From Pseudomonas simiae (lineage in GTDB: Bacteria > Pseudomonadota > Gammaproteobacteria > Pseudomonadales > Pseudomonadaceae), in contig NZ_FOKB01000002.1 of assembly GCF_900111895.1 (NCBI RefSeq), positions 372,001 to 436,000 of the forward strand: a stretch of 64,000 nt of DNA, read 5' to 3'. Positions 10,350 to 18,798 of this stretch are shown here, piece by piece. The translations under genes were made by a program, and so were the position numbers. How positions within the stretch are numbered: position 1 is the stretch's first letter; each line of letters opens with the position of its first letter. The notes under the pieces are model-generated. The model was not told where the DNA came from. It did not search any database and worked only from the letters and a program-made list of their open reading frames with translations.

Positions 10350-11297
10350 ATGACCCGGCCCCTCCATGGCCAGACTTATGTCTGGTTGCACGTTTTTTCC
10401 TGTGCTGCGCGGCATTTGTCGTTCACCCGCTGTGCCGAGGAACTGCACATCACACCGGGTGCGGTGAGCCAGCAGATTCGCCAGTTGGAGGAGCGATTGG
10501 GTTTCCGCTTGTTTCATCGGCGCGCGCGTGGGGTGGAGCTGAGTGCCGAGGGGCAGCGGTTGGCGGCCACGGTGGGCGAGGCCTACGGCAGCATCGACGC
10601 GGAGTTGCAGCGCCTGGATGCAGGGATGATCAGCGGCACCTTGCGCCTGCGCTCGATCCCGTCGTTTCTCGGTAAGTGGCTGACCCCGCGCCTGCCGCGT
10701 TTGCAGCAGCGCTTTCCGGATATCCAGCTGCGCATGGTCGCTGAAGACAGCAGCATCGCCCTGCATGAGGGCGACTTCGACCTGGCCATCGACTTGAACG
10801 ACGGCAGCTACCCTGGCTTGTTATCCACAGCCCTGTTGGACGAGCAGATTTTCCCCGTCTGTGCCCCGAGCCTGCTGCGCGGCAGACCGCCGCTGCATGG
10901 TCCCGCCGACCTGGTGCATTTTCCGTTGCTGCACGACATCACCGCCTGGCGTGGGAGTTATGAGTACGCCGAATGGGAGTTTTACCTGAATGCTATCGGC
11001 TATCACCACGCCGACGTGCGACGCGGTCACACCTTCAACCGCAACCACCTGACCATCGAAGCCGCCATCGCCGGTATGGGCGTGGCCATTGCGCGACGCA
11101 CCTTGCTCAACGATGAGCTGGAGCGTGGCACCTTGATCGTACCCTTCGGGCTTGCCGTGCCTAACTACAAGCGTTACGTGTTGCTGTATGCCCCAGGCGC
11201 ACTGAGCCATCCGGGCGTACGCGCGGTGCATGATTGGCTGGTTGAAGAAGCGGGGATTTTCCGGGGATTGCACCCGTTGGGAGAGGGGCAATTATGA
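10350..11297 (+). CDS. LysR-family regulator (DsdC/GcvA-like), divergent from sdaA
   Basis: This 315-residue LysR-type regulator has its DNA-binding helix-turn-helix at about residues 18-75 (LSFTRCAEELHITPGAVSQQ, then LEERLGFRLFHR), followed by a periplasmic-binding-protein-like effector domain. The pattern SGTLRLRSIPSFLGKWLTPRL and FPLLHDITAW resembles DsdC/GcvA-type regulators of serine and glycine metabolism. ATG 10350 is preferred (AGGA eleven bases upstream); the frame extends back to 10251 without similarity. It is divergent from sdaA with a 137-base gap, so it probably controls sdaA-sdaC. The inducer is not known. Confidence 0.85.
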   Translation: MTRPLHGQTYVWLHVFSCAARHLSFTRCAEELHITPGAVSQQIRQLEERLGFRLFHRRARGVELSAEGQRLAATVGEAYGSIDAELQRLDAGMISGTLRLRSIPSFLGKWLTPRLPRLQQRFPDIQLRMVAEDSSIALHEGDFDLAIDLNDGSYPGLLSTALLDEQIFPVCAPSLLRGRPPLHGPADLVHFPLLHDITAWRGSYEYAEWEFYLNAIGYHHADVRRGHTFNRNHLTIEAAIAGMGVAIARRTLLNDELERGTLIVPFGLAVPNYKRYVLLYAPGALSHPGVRAVHDWLVEEAGIFRGLHPLGEGQL

Positions 11298-11509
11298 GGT
11301 TCGCAGCGCGTAAGAAGATGTAACTAACTCCCCACCCTAACAGTGTTTTTGCTCGTAGTCAGACTTAATTTGTAATGTGGGATTTATCTTTGCAAAGGGG
11401 TTGAATTGTTCTGCTGACTGCTCAATTGTGTAGTTAAGAGGTCATGGTTTCACCGACCCGGTGTTGCAGTTGTGACCTCTCGCGAGCTAGCTGAAATAAG
11501 GGAAGAACT

Positions 11510-11920
11510 ATGCAAATCCAAGTCAATAGCGATAACCATATTGAAAGCAGCATCCGACTGGAGGAGTGGGTACGTACTACCATTGAGAGCACGCTCGAAC
11601 GTTACGAAGAAGACCTGACCCGAGTTGAGGTCTACCTGCGGGATGAGAACGGCGATAAGCCCGGTCCCCACGATTTAAGTTGCCGCCTGGAAGCGCGGCC
11701 AAAAGGCCATCAACCGCTGTCCGTGCTGCACAAAGCCGATACCCTGGAACAGGCGATCGACGGTGCGGCCACCAAGCTGGAACATGCGTTGGAACATCTG
11801 TTTGGTAAACTGCAAGGCAAGCCACGCGCTGCCGGGAAAAACCAGCCGACCACCAAAGTCAACGAAGACGAGCTTGAGCAGGAGTTTCTGGAAAAAGAAC
11901 GCGCTGTGTTCAACGGCTGA
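11510..11920 (+). CDS. HPF/RaiA-family ribosome-associated protein
   Basis: This 136-residue protein has the sigma-54 modulation/HPF-RaiA fold in its first 100 residues. It starts with MQIQVNSDNHIESSIRL, then has the strand-helix pattern with TRVEVYLRDENGDK and a basic patch near RLEARPKGHQP. These proteins bind the 30S decoding centre and cause ribosome hibernation. An acidic C-terminal tail (about 105-136) is unlike the long dimerising HPF tail, so it is a short-type member. It has its own 200-base leader and a strong terminator 24 bases after the stop. Confidence 0.85.
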   Translation: MQIQVNSDNHIESSIRLEEWVRTTIESTLERYEEDLTRVEVYLRDENGDKPGPHDLSCRLEARPKGHQPLSVLHKADTLEQAIDGAATKLEHALEHLFGKLQGKPRAAGKNQPTTKVNEDELEQEFLEKERAVFNG

Positions 11921-11943
11921 TAGATTTATCACGCTCCACTAAA

Positions 11944-11970
11944 AACGGGCCTGCATATGCAGGCCCGTTT
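11944..11970. terminator. Bidirectional rho-independent terminator
   Basis: The stem ACGGGCCTGC / GCAGGCCCGT is closed by an ATAT loop and flanked by A-run and T-run. It serves the HPF-family gene on the plus strand and fecA on the minus strand. Confidence 0.92.
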
Positions 11971-11985
11971 TCGTTCTGGGCGGCG

Positions 11986-14322
11986 TTAGAACGCGATAGA
12001 GGTCTGCACGTAGACCGTGCGTGGTTCGCCTACGTATTTGCCCTTGTTGTTATCGTCGAACGAGCGGGTGAAGTATTGGGTGTTGAAGATGTTTTTCACA
12101 CCCACTGCCACATTCAGGTCCGACAGCTGCGGGCCGAAGTCATAGGCCGCACGGCTGCTGAACAGCATGTAGCCAGGGATGCGTCCGTTGGCGCCGTCGG
12201 CGGTTTCCTTCTCGGTGTTGGCGTTGTCGGCGAACTGGCTGCTCTGGTAGCTGCTGTCCAGGTTGAGCTTCCAGCGGCCTTCGGTGTAGCCCACGCCGAG
12301 GGTGCCTTTGTGTTTGGAGGAGAAGGGCACGCGGTTGCCTTTGTTCGGGCCGTCTTCGCGAATGGTGGCGTCGACGTAGGCGTACGTGGCATACACATCG
12401 AACCCCGCCAGCGCCGGGCTCAAACCATCAAGCGCGTAATTGATGCTGGTCTCGATCCCCTGGTGACGGGTTTCGCCACGGGCAATGACCGAGTCATTGG
12501 TCTGGTTGCTTTCGTATTGGTTGTCGAAGTTGATCAGGAACGCGCCGATTTCCGCACGCAAGGTGCCGTCGTCGTAGCGGGTACCCAATTCCCAGGTACG
12601 GGCTTTTTCCGGTTTCACTTCGCCGCTGGTCACGCGGTTCGGCATCTGGCTGTACTGCACGCTGCCGAACGAACCTTCGGTGTTGGCGTAGAGGTTCCAG
12701 TTGTCGGTGAGGTGGTAGAGCACATTCAGCGCCGGCAGCGCGGTGTTGTAGTCGCCCTTGTATTTGACGTTGGTCAGGTTGTTCGTCTGCTGCGACTCGA
12801 TAATCTCGTAGCGAATGCCCGGGGTGATGGTCCACTTGCCGATATCGATCCGGTCATCGACGAAGAAGGCATTGGCCTCGGTGCCGCCACGGGTGTCGCG
12901 GTCGTTGCGGCTGTTGGTAGTGGGGATCTGCTGGTTGGCGGCAATCGGCGTGCGGTAACGCAGCTCGTGGCCGGCCTCGTTGATGTATCGGTAGCCGACG
13001 CCCACTTCGTGGCTGGTCGGGCCCAGGTCAAAGCCTTGGGCGAAGCGGGTCTCGATGCCACGCACCCAGTATTCACGCGGGGACAACGAGAGGAACGTGC
13101 CCTGGTCCAGGTAACCGCTGCGCAAGGTCTTGGTGAAGAAACTGTTCACAGTGAATTCACGGCGGTCCTGCTCATAGCGATAGCCGACGTTGAACATCGT
13201 ACGGCGGCCCCAGAATTTGTCGTAGGGGCGGGTGGACTGGTAGGGGTCCGCCTTGTAGTCCGCGACGTTCAAGCCACCCGGCATATCGGCCTGGCCTTCG
13301 TAGTACTGCGCCATGGCGTTAAAGCTGTTGGCGTCATCCAGTTGGTATTTGCCCTTGAGGATCAGGTCGTCGATGCGCGTGTTGCTGTTCTCGCGCCAGT
13401 CACCACCACGGGTTCCGGAGTACAGAATCGCGCCACCCAAACCATTGTCGGCGGTGCCGCCGGCCAGCAGGTTGCCGGTGGTCTTGAAGCCGTCGTGGCT
13501 GGAGGACGGGCTGGTTTCGGTCTGCAAGCCGCCTTTGACCGTGGGGGCATCCGGGATCGCACGGGTCACGAAGTTGACCACACCACCGACGTTCTGCGGG
13601 CCGTAGCGCACCGCACCGCCGCCGCGCACCACGTCGACCGCGTCCATATTGCCCATGCTGATCGGCGCAAAGGAAAGCTGCGGCTGGCCGTAGGGCGCGA
13701 ACGGCACCGGAATGCCATCCATCAGCACCGTGGAGCGCGATGCCAGGCGCGGGTTGAGGCCACGAATGCCGAAGTTCAATGCCATGTCGTGGCTGCCGGT
13801 GCCGTTGTTGTCCGGGGCATTTACGCCGGGAATGCGGTTGAGCACGTCCTTGGCTTGGGTCGCGCCCTGGCGTTCAAACTCTTCACGGCGGATCACATCG
13901 CGGGCGCCGGGGTGTTCGAACACATGGGTTTGCGCCGCGTCACCCAGCCAGTCGCCGACGACGCTGGACGTGCCCAATTCGATACTGGCCGGTGCCGTGG
14001 CCGGTTGCAGGCTGTAGGCATTGTCGCCTTCGGCGCGGGCTTGCAGGCCGGTGCCTTCCAGCAGCTTTTGCAGGCCGTCCGCGGCGCCGTAATTACCGGA
14101 CAAACCGCGGCTCTGCATGCCCGCCGTGACTTCTGAACCGAACGAAATCAGCACGCCCGCTTCGAGCCCAAACTGGTTCAGCGCAGCTTCCAGCGACGTC
14201 GGGGCGATGTGATACGGCTTGGCATCGGCCGCCATCACAGGGGGAAGTGCCGTAAGACTCAAGCTGGCGCCGAGTAGGAGTTGGCGCAGAGTGCGGGCAA
14301 GAAGCGTCGGTTGCTGGGGCAT
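11986..14322 (-). CDS. fecA: Ferric citrate TonB-dependent outer-membrane receptor FecA
   Basis: This 778-residue receptor takes up ferric citrate and signals to FecR. After a signal peptide (LLLGASLSLTALPPVMAAD) comes the N-terminal secretin/TonB short domain (about 30-100, YHIAPTSLEAALNQFG), which marks it as a transducing receptor. The plug contains NRIPGVNAPDNNGTG, RSTVLMDGIPVPFAPYGQPQ and VRGGGAVRYGPQNVGGVVN, very close to E. coli FecA. The beta-barrel ends in aromatic F (QTSIAF). The start ATG 14322 has AGGA nine bases upstream; 17 extra in-frame codons are possible. It follows fecI-fecR on the same strand. Confidence 0.92.
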   Translation of the reverse strand: MPQQPTLLARTLRQLLLGASLSLTALPPVMAADAKPYHIAPTSLEAALNQFGLEAGVLISFGSEVTAGMQSRGLSGNYGAADGLQKLLEGTGLQARAEGDNAYSLQPATAPASIELGTSSVVGDWLGDAAQTHVFEHPGARDVIRREEFERQGATQAKDVLNRIPGVNAPDNNGTGSHDMALNFGIRGLNPRLASRSTVLMDGIPVPFAPYGQPQLSFAPISMGNMDAVDVVRGGGAVRYGPQNVGGVVNFVTRAIPDAPTVKGGLQTETSPSSSHDGFKTTGNLLAGGTADNGLGGAILYSGTRGGDWRENSNTRIDDLILKGKYQLDDANSFNAMAQYYEGQADMPGGLNVADYKADPYQSTRPYDKFWGRRTMFNVGYRYEQDRREFTVNSFFTKTLRSGYLDQGTFLSLSPREYWVRGIETRFAQGFDLGPTSHEVGVGYRYINEAGHELRYRTPIAANQQIPTTNSRNDRDTRGGTEANAFFVDDRIDIGKWTITPGIRYEIIESQQTNNLTNVKYKGDYNTALPALNVLYHLTDNWNLYANTEGSFGSVQYSQMPNRVTSGEVKPEKARTWELGTRYDDGTLRAEIGAFLINFDNQYESNQTNDSVIARGETRHQGIETSINYALDGLSPALAGFDVYATYAYVDATIREDGPNKGNRVPFSSKHKGTLGVGYTEGRWKLNLDSSYQSSQFADNANTEKETADGANGRIPGYMLFSSRAAYDFGPQLSDLNVAVGVKNIFNTQYFTRSFDDNNKGKYVGEPRTVYVQTSIAF

Positions 14323-14413
14323 GAAGAGCGGTCCTGAGAAGGAAGGATCAAGGTGGCTTTCCTTCTCTGTCACGCGAGGGGTGGAAAACGGCTCAGTGTT
14401 TTTGAAATAAATT

Positions 14414-15355
14414 TCAGGCGCGTGCCTGCACCGTCACCCAATACCGCGTAAAGCGCCGCACTTTCACGGGCAGGCTGACTTCCAGCAGGTCGAGAATGCG
14501 TTCGCTGTCGTCCAGAGGGTAGCTGCCGGAGATCAACAAGTTGGCCACCTGCGGATCGCAATTGACCTGGCCACGACGATAACGGCCCAGTTCGCCAAGG
14601 AAATCTTCCAGGCGCATGTGCGCGGCGACCAGCATGCCGTCCGCCCAGGCGCCGCTGTTGGCGTCGGTGGGGCGCGGAGTGTCCCAGCCTTTGCGCGTAA
14701 AATTGACTTGGCGCGTGGCGTCGACCGCCAGCGGCAGGCCGCTGTATGTAGTGGGCATCACCTCGACGCGACCGTCCAAGACCGCCAGTTGGGTATGGTC
14801 GTTGAACTGGCGCACGTTCATGCGTGCCGCCTGGCTGGTGAGCAACCCCTGGCCGGTCAGCACCTGCAGCGGCGTACCGGCTGCGTGGCCGGTGAGCAGT
14901 ATCTCGCCTTCAAGCAGGCGGATCAGCCGTTGTCGGCCATCGAAATGCACATCCACCGCGCTGCCGGTATTGAGCTGCAACTGGCTGCCGTCGGCCAATT
15001 GCACCTTGCGTCGCTGGCCAACGGGGCTGCGGTAGTCGGCGGTCAGTGGCGGCAGGATATGTTGCTGGCGAAGGCTCCAGGCGGCAGCGGAACCGGCGCC
15101 GAGTATCAACAGCAGTTTCAACGCCTGGCGACGGCTGGTGGAGGTTGGTGCATTCAACGCCGCATGGGCCAGTGGCGAGGGCATGCCGCGCAGGCGCTGG
15201 TTGACGCGTTGCATGTGGTCCCAGGCGCGCTGGTGTTCGCTGTGGGCGTTCAACCATTGCTGCCAGGCGGCTTGCTGGCGTGGGTTCAGCGCGCCGTGCT
15301 GCATTTCCACCAGCCAATGCACGGCTTGTTCGGCGACTTGAGTGGAGAAGTTCAT
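14414..15355 (-). CDS. fecR: FecR-family transmembrane sigma regulator
   Basis: This 313-residue anti-sigma/sigma regulator passes the signal from FecA to the ECF sigma factor. The cytoplasmic N-terminal DUF4880-like part (about 1-75) has VHWLVEMQHGALNPRQQAAW and the W-x-x-H-x-x-x-R-A-W pattern. One membrane helix follows near residues 80-97 (LLLILGAGSAAAWSLRQ), then the periplasmic FecR domain with SAVDVHFDGRQRLIRLLEG. Its ATG overlaps the fecI stop as ATGA, so the two are translationally coupled. fecA starts 91 bases downstream. Confidence 0.92.
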   Translation of the reverse strand: MNFSTQVAEQAVHWLVEMQHGALNPRQQAAWQQWLNAHSEHQRAWDHMQRVNQRLRGMPSPLAHAALNAPTSTSRRQALKLLLILGAGSAAAWSLRQQHILPPLTADYRSPVGQRRKVQLADGSQLQLNTGSAVDVHFDGRQRLIRLLEGEILLTGHAAGTPLQVLTGQGLLTSQAARMNVRQFNDHTQLAVLDGRVEVMPTTYSGLPLAVDATRQVNFTRKGWDTPRPTDANSGAWADGMLVAAHMRLEDFLGELGRYRRGQVNCDPQVANLLISGSYPLDDSERILDLLEVSLPVKVRRFTRYWVTVQARA

Positions 15356-15942
15356 AGGGCGAAGTAGCAGCGCATGGCCGCTTTGCTCAGGTGGCGTTTG
15401 ACGGTGGCAATGGAAATACCCAGTTCAGCGCCGATTTGCGCGTAGGTCAGGCCATCGCATTGGGCCAGCAGGAACGCACGCTTGACCTGGACGGGCAGGC
15501 CATCGAGCAGTTGGTCCAGTTCGACCAGGGTTTGCAGGATGATTGCGCGTTCTTCTTCCGACGGTGCCACGTGCTCGGGCATCTGCGCCAAGGCGTCGAG
15601 GTAGGCGCGCTCAAGGTCCTGGCGGCGGTAGAAGTTGAACAGTACGCGCTTGGCGACCGTGGTGAGGAACGCACGGGGCTCGATCAGCGTGGGTGCTTCC
15701 CGCGCAGTGAGCACGCGCATGAAGGTGTCCTGGGCCAGGTCGGCGGCGCTTTCCGGGCAGCCGAGCTTGCGTCGCAACCAGCCGGTGAGCCAGTGGTGAT
15801 GGTCGTTGTACAACACTTCGACGGTATTGGGCGGGCTCAACGCGGACACTCCACAAGCATCGCCATGCTTTAGAGAACAAGAATTGTTCGCATTGTAGGG
15901 GCGGAGACTGGCTTCGGCAATCCGTCGGGACAGGTCTTTCAT
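15352..15942 (-). CDS. fecI: ECF RNA polymerase sigma factor FecI
   Basis: This iron-starvation-type ECF sigma factor directs transcription of fecA. Region 2 is visible in LGCPESAADLAQDTFMRVLT and AFLTTVAKRVLFNFYRRQDL; region 4 is TYAQIGAELGISIATVKRHL. The start is uncertain. ATG 15942 gives 196 residues. A GTG at 15849 gives 165, nearer the family norm, but its GGAG abuts the codon. An ATG at 15975 lies inside the Fur box and is unlikely. It is coupled to fecR by an ATGA overlap. Fur repression at 15961-15979 would keep it off in iron-rich cells. Confidence 0.9.
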   Translation of the reverse strand: MKDLSRRIAEASLRPYNANNSCSLKHGDACGVSALSPPNTVEVLYNDHHHWLTGWLRRKLGCPESAADLAQDTFMRVLTAREAPTLIEPRAFLTTVAKRVLFNFYRRQDLERAYLDALAQMPEHVAPSEEERAIILQTLVELDQLLDGLPVQVKRAFLLAQCDGLTYAQIGAELGISIATVKRHLSKAAMRCYFAL

Positions 15943-15960
15943 CCGTTCTGTTTTGCTTAT

Positions 15961-15979
15961 GAGAATATTTATCATTAAT
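15961..15979. promoter_or_regulatory. Fur box between the two divergent iron operons
   Basis: GAGAATATTTATCATTAAT matches the 19-base Fur consensus (GATAATGATAATCATTATC) at 13 positions, including ATCATTA in the right half. It lies immediately upstream of fecI (minus) and 32 bases upstream of the DUF3649 gene start (plus), so one site could repress both. Confidence 0.75.
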
Positions 15980-16010
15980 ATTGCGACCTGATGAACCTGG
16001 CGCCTCCCGC

Positions 16011-16313
16011 ATGAAAAGCAAAACCTCGCTGCCCGTCTCCTATCGTCTCGCCGTCACCTCGCGCGTGCTGGCTGCCGTGGTGGGCGGTTATCTGATGGCC
16101 TCCCTGGCCAGTATCTGCCTGGCGCTGTGGATACCCACTTCCCGCGCTGATGCCGTGATCACCGGGATGATGAGTTCGTTCGTGTTCTACCTGCTCGCCG
16201 TGCTCTGGTGTTTCGCCTGCCGCAGCGCCGCGCGCGCCTGGTTTGGCGTGATGTTACCGAGCGCGGCATTTGCCACCCTGGCAGGTGTGGGCTTCTGGAT
16301 GGCGCGCACATGA
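16011..16313 (+). CDS. DUF3649 membrane protein, iron-uptake operon
   Basis: This 100-residue membrane protein has three predicted helices (about 17-40, 48-68 and 75-97), with SRVLAAVVGGYLMASLASI and ARAWFGVMLPSAAFATLAG, as in the DUF3649 family found beside PepSY reductase-like genes in Pseudomonas iron-uptake operons. The biochemical role is unknown. Its TGA overlaps the next ATG (ATGA at 16310-16313), so translation is coupled to the PepSY gene. It lies 32 bases downstream of the Fur box. Confidence 0.8.
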   Translation: MKSKTSLPVSYRLAVTSRVLAAVVGGYLMASLASICLALWIPTSRADAVITGMMSSFVFYLLAVLWCFACRSAARAWFGVMLPSAAFATLAGVGFWMART

Positions 16314-17884
16314 AAGAGGGTTTCCGCCAGGCCATGGCCTGGTTGCACACTTGGGCGGGCCTGATCTTTGGCTGGCTGCTGTTTGCGATTTTCCTGACAG
16401 GCACCTTGGCGTATTTCAAGGATGAGATCAGCCATTGGATGCAGCCTGAAGTGCAGGCCCGTGCCCTGGACGATGCACGCAGCCTGACGGCCGCCCAGAC
16501 CTATTTGCAGCAGGTCGCGCCGACCGCTGCGCGTTGGTTCATCACCCTGCCGGACAGCCGCGACCCCGGCCTGTCGGTGATGTGGCAAGACAAGGTCGAC
16601 CCTGGCAAACGCGGCAACTTCATCCAGAAAACCCTCGACCCTGTCACGGGCCAGGCCGTGGAAGCCCGTGAAAGCATGGGCGGCGAATTCTTCTATCGGT
16701 TCCACTTCCAGCTGCAAATGCCCCATCCCTGGGGCCGCTGGCTCTCGACCATCGCCGCGATGGTGATGTTCGTCGCCTTGATCACCGGCATCATCACCCA
16801 CAAGAAAATCTTCAAGGACTTCTTCACCTTCCGCCCCCGCAAGGGCCAGCGTTCCTGGCTCGACGGGCATAACGCGGTGGGGGTGCTGGTATTGCCCTTC
16901 CACCTGATGATTACCTACAGCAGTCTGGTGATCTTCATGAGCATGGTGATGCCGGCCCCGATCATTGCTTCCTATGGCAATGACACCCGGGCCTTTTTCA
17001 GCGAAGTGTTTCCGAATACCAACAACGCGCCAGCACTGGGCCAGCCAGGCACATTGCTGCCGCTGACGCCGATGTACGAGCAAGCACGGGCGCAATGGGA
17101 CGGTGGCCACGTGGGGCGCGTCGCCGTGAACAACCCCAGTGATGTGAACGCCTCGGTCAATGTGTTCCGTGCGGGTTCCGACAGCGTGGTGCATGACTTC
17201 GGCAGCACCGTGTCCTTCAACGGCACCACCGGCGAGCTGTTGCGGGTCAGTGGCGGGCAGTCGCTTCCTGCTGCCATCGGCGGCACGTTCTATGGCCTGC
17301 ACATGGGGCATTTCGCCGGGCCGGTGCTGCGCTGGTTGTACTTTATCTGCGGCCTGGCGGGCACGGCGATGATCGGCACCGGTCTGGTGATCTGGCTCGG
17401 CAAGCGCCAGCTCAAACATGCCAAAGCGGCCGCAATGCCTTTTGAATTACGCTTGGTGGAAGTCCTGAACATCGCCAGCATGTCCGGGTTGATGATCGCC
17501 ATCGCGGCGTTTTTCTGGGCTAACCGGTTGTTGCCGGTCAGTTTCGCCGAGCGTTCCGACTGGGAAGTGCAGACCTTCTTCATCGCCTGGGGCCTGAGCC
17601 TGTTGCATGCGGTCCTGCGCCGAGGCCGTCCGGGCTGGGTCGAGCAACTGAGCGTTGGCGCGCTGCTGTTTAGCGCCATTCCATTGCTCAACGCCTTGAC
17701 GACGTCGCACCACCTCGGTGTTTCGTTGAGAACCGGCGACTGGGCCATGGCGGGTTTCGACCTGACGTGTCTGGCCAGCGGTGTGTTCCTCGCGTGGGCC
17801 GCCTGGAAGATGCAGCATCGCACCGCGCCTGCGACCAAGGCTGCGCGCGCACGCCCATTGACGCTGAAGCAGGAGGCCAACTGA
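16310..17884 (+). CDS. PepSY-associated transmembrane protein (putative siderophore/ferric reductase)
   Basis: This 524-residue inner-membrane protein is of the PepSY_TM family. The first helix pair starts AMAWLHTWAGLIFGWLLFAI (about 6-26), followed by a large periplasmic loop and further helices. Conserved histidines near helices, in RFHFQLQMPHPWGR, DGHNAVGVLVLPFHLMI and LHMGHFAGPVLR, could hold haem. The family is thought to reduce iron or siderophore complexes in the periplasm (FoxB, FiuB-like), but evidence is limited. It overlaps the DUF3649 gene by 4 bases, and its stop is followed directly by the DUF3325 start. The Fur box upstream fits an iron role. Confidence 0.82.
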   Translation: MKEGFRQAMAWLHTWAGLIFGWLLFAIFLTGTLAYFKDEISHWMQPEVQARALDDARSLTAAQTYLQQVAPTAARWFITLPDSRDPGLSVMWQDKVDPGKRGNFIQKTLDPVTGQAVEARESMGGEFFYRFHFQLQMPHPWGRWLSTIAAMVMFVALITGIITHKKIFKDFFTFRPRKGQRSWLDGHNAVGVLVLPFHLMITYSSLVIFMSMVMPAPIIASYGNDTRAFFSEVFPNTNNAPALGQPGTLLPLTPMYEQARAQWDGGHVGRVAVNNPSDVNASVNVFRAGSDSVVHDFGSTVSFNGTTGELLRVSGGQSLPAAIGGTFYGLHMGHFAGPVLRWLYFICGLAGTAMIGTGLVIWLGKRQLKHAKAAAMPFELRLVEVLNIASMSGLMIAIAAFFWANRLLPVSFAERSDWEVQTFFIAWGLSLLHAVLRRGRPGWVEQLSVGALLFSAIPLLNALTTSHHLGVSLRTGDWAMAGFDLTCLASGVFLAWAAWKMQHRTAPATKAARARPLTLKQEAN

Positions 17885-18211
17885 ATGCTCCTCGCACTGC
17901 TGATGTGCTATGCCGGATTCACCGCACTCTGCCTGTCCACCGACCGTCACCACGGCGAGTTACTGCGCCGCAAACCCTCGCCCCGTCGACGCCTGGGCTT
18001 GCGTGTGATCGGTTGGATGCTGCTGGTGGTGTCGATCTGGCCGGCGGTGGACGTCGCCGGATGGGGCCAGGGCCTGGTGGAGTGGTGCGCCGTGCTGATG
18101 CTCAGCGCATTGCTGCTGGTGCTGTTGTTGCCGTATCGGCCACGGCTGGCCTTGATCCTGGCGGGCGTCGGCCTGCTCGCCAGCCCTGTTGCAGCCTTCG
18201 CCACCCTCTGA
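17885..18211 (+). CDS. DUF3325 membrane protein
   Basis: This 108-residue protein has three to four predicted helices (about 1-18, 40-62, 65-84 and 87-105). It begins MLLALLMCYAGFTALCLSTDRHH, the DUF3325 pattern, a family that regularly follows PepSY_TM genes in Pseudomonas iron loci. Its role is unknown. The ATG follows the preceding TGA with no gap, and the sigma factor gene begins 8 bases after its stop. Confidence 0.8.
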   Translation: MLLALLMCYAGFTALCLSTDRHHGELLRRKPSPRRRLGLRVIGWMLLVVSIWPAVDVAGWGQGLVEWCAVLMLSALLLVLLLPYRPRLALILAGVGLLASPVAAFATL

Positions 18212-18219
18212 GCCCGCCC

Positions 18220-18798
18220 ATGATGATCAGCACGCCACCCGAATCCCAGGACAGCCAGCACGCTGACGCGGCAGGCGGGCGTGCGCATTTTCTGCAGGTG
18301 TTTTTGTCCCAGCGTTCGCAGATGGAGGCCTTGGTGAGTCGCCGCGTCGGCTGCCGCGCCACGGCGGCCGACCTGGTGCAGGATCTGTTCCTGCGTTTCT
18401 GGCGCCGGCCTTTGGTACAGGTCGAGGAACTCAGCACTTACCTGCTGCGCTGCGCCGGCAACATCGCCATCGATCACCTGCGCAGCGAAGGCGCGCGGGC
18501 GCGCAGCAGTGAAGGCTGGTTGCCCGAACAGCAAGACAACCAAGGTTCAGAACCCCAGGCGGCACTGGAAGCCGGCAATGATCTGCGTCACGTCGAAGCG
18601 GCCTTGCGCAGCCTGCCCGAGCGCACGCGGCAGATTTTCCTGCTCAACCGCATCCATGGCCGCAAGTACGCGCAAATCGCCAAGGCGATGGGCCTGTCCC
18701 AAAGCGCCGTGGAAAAACATATGATGCGTGCCCTCGAAGCCTGCAAAGCCAGCCTTCGCGAACCCTCATCCCCACGCACGCCAGGGAAAGCACCGTGA
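18220..18798 (+). CDS. Second iron-type ECF sigma factor
   Basis: This 192-residue FecI/FpvI-like ECF sigma factor shows region 2 in SRRVGCRATAADLVQDLFLR and ELSTYLLRCAGNIAIDHLR, and region 4 in RIHGRKYAQIAKAMGLSQSA. The start ATG 18220 leaves 8 bases after the DUF3325 stop; another ATG follows at once. It overlaps the downstream fecR-like gene by 4 bases (GTGA). Such sigma factors usually serve one neighbouring TonB receptor, but no receptor gene follows here. It may act on a distant receptor gene. Confidence 0.88.
   Translation: MMISTPPESQDSQHADAAGGRAHFLQVFLSQRSQMEALVSRRVGCRATAADLVQDLFLRFWRRPLVQVEELSTYLLRCAGNIAIDHLRSEGARARSSEGWLPEQQDNQGSEPQAALEAGNDLRHVEAALRSLPERTRQIFLLNRIHGRKYAQIAKAMGLSQSAVEKHMMRALEACKASLREPSSPRTPGKAP

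Noticed and set aside
12076..14136. Long open frame antisense to fecA (686 codons)
   Set aside because: It is a shadow frame caused by the high-GC third codon position of fecA; it has low-complexity Val/Ala/Gly/His composition and no family motif.
15973..15975. ATG 15975 as the fecI start
   Set aside because: It lies inside the Fur box, where the promoter should be, and the residues it adds have no family similarity.
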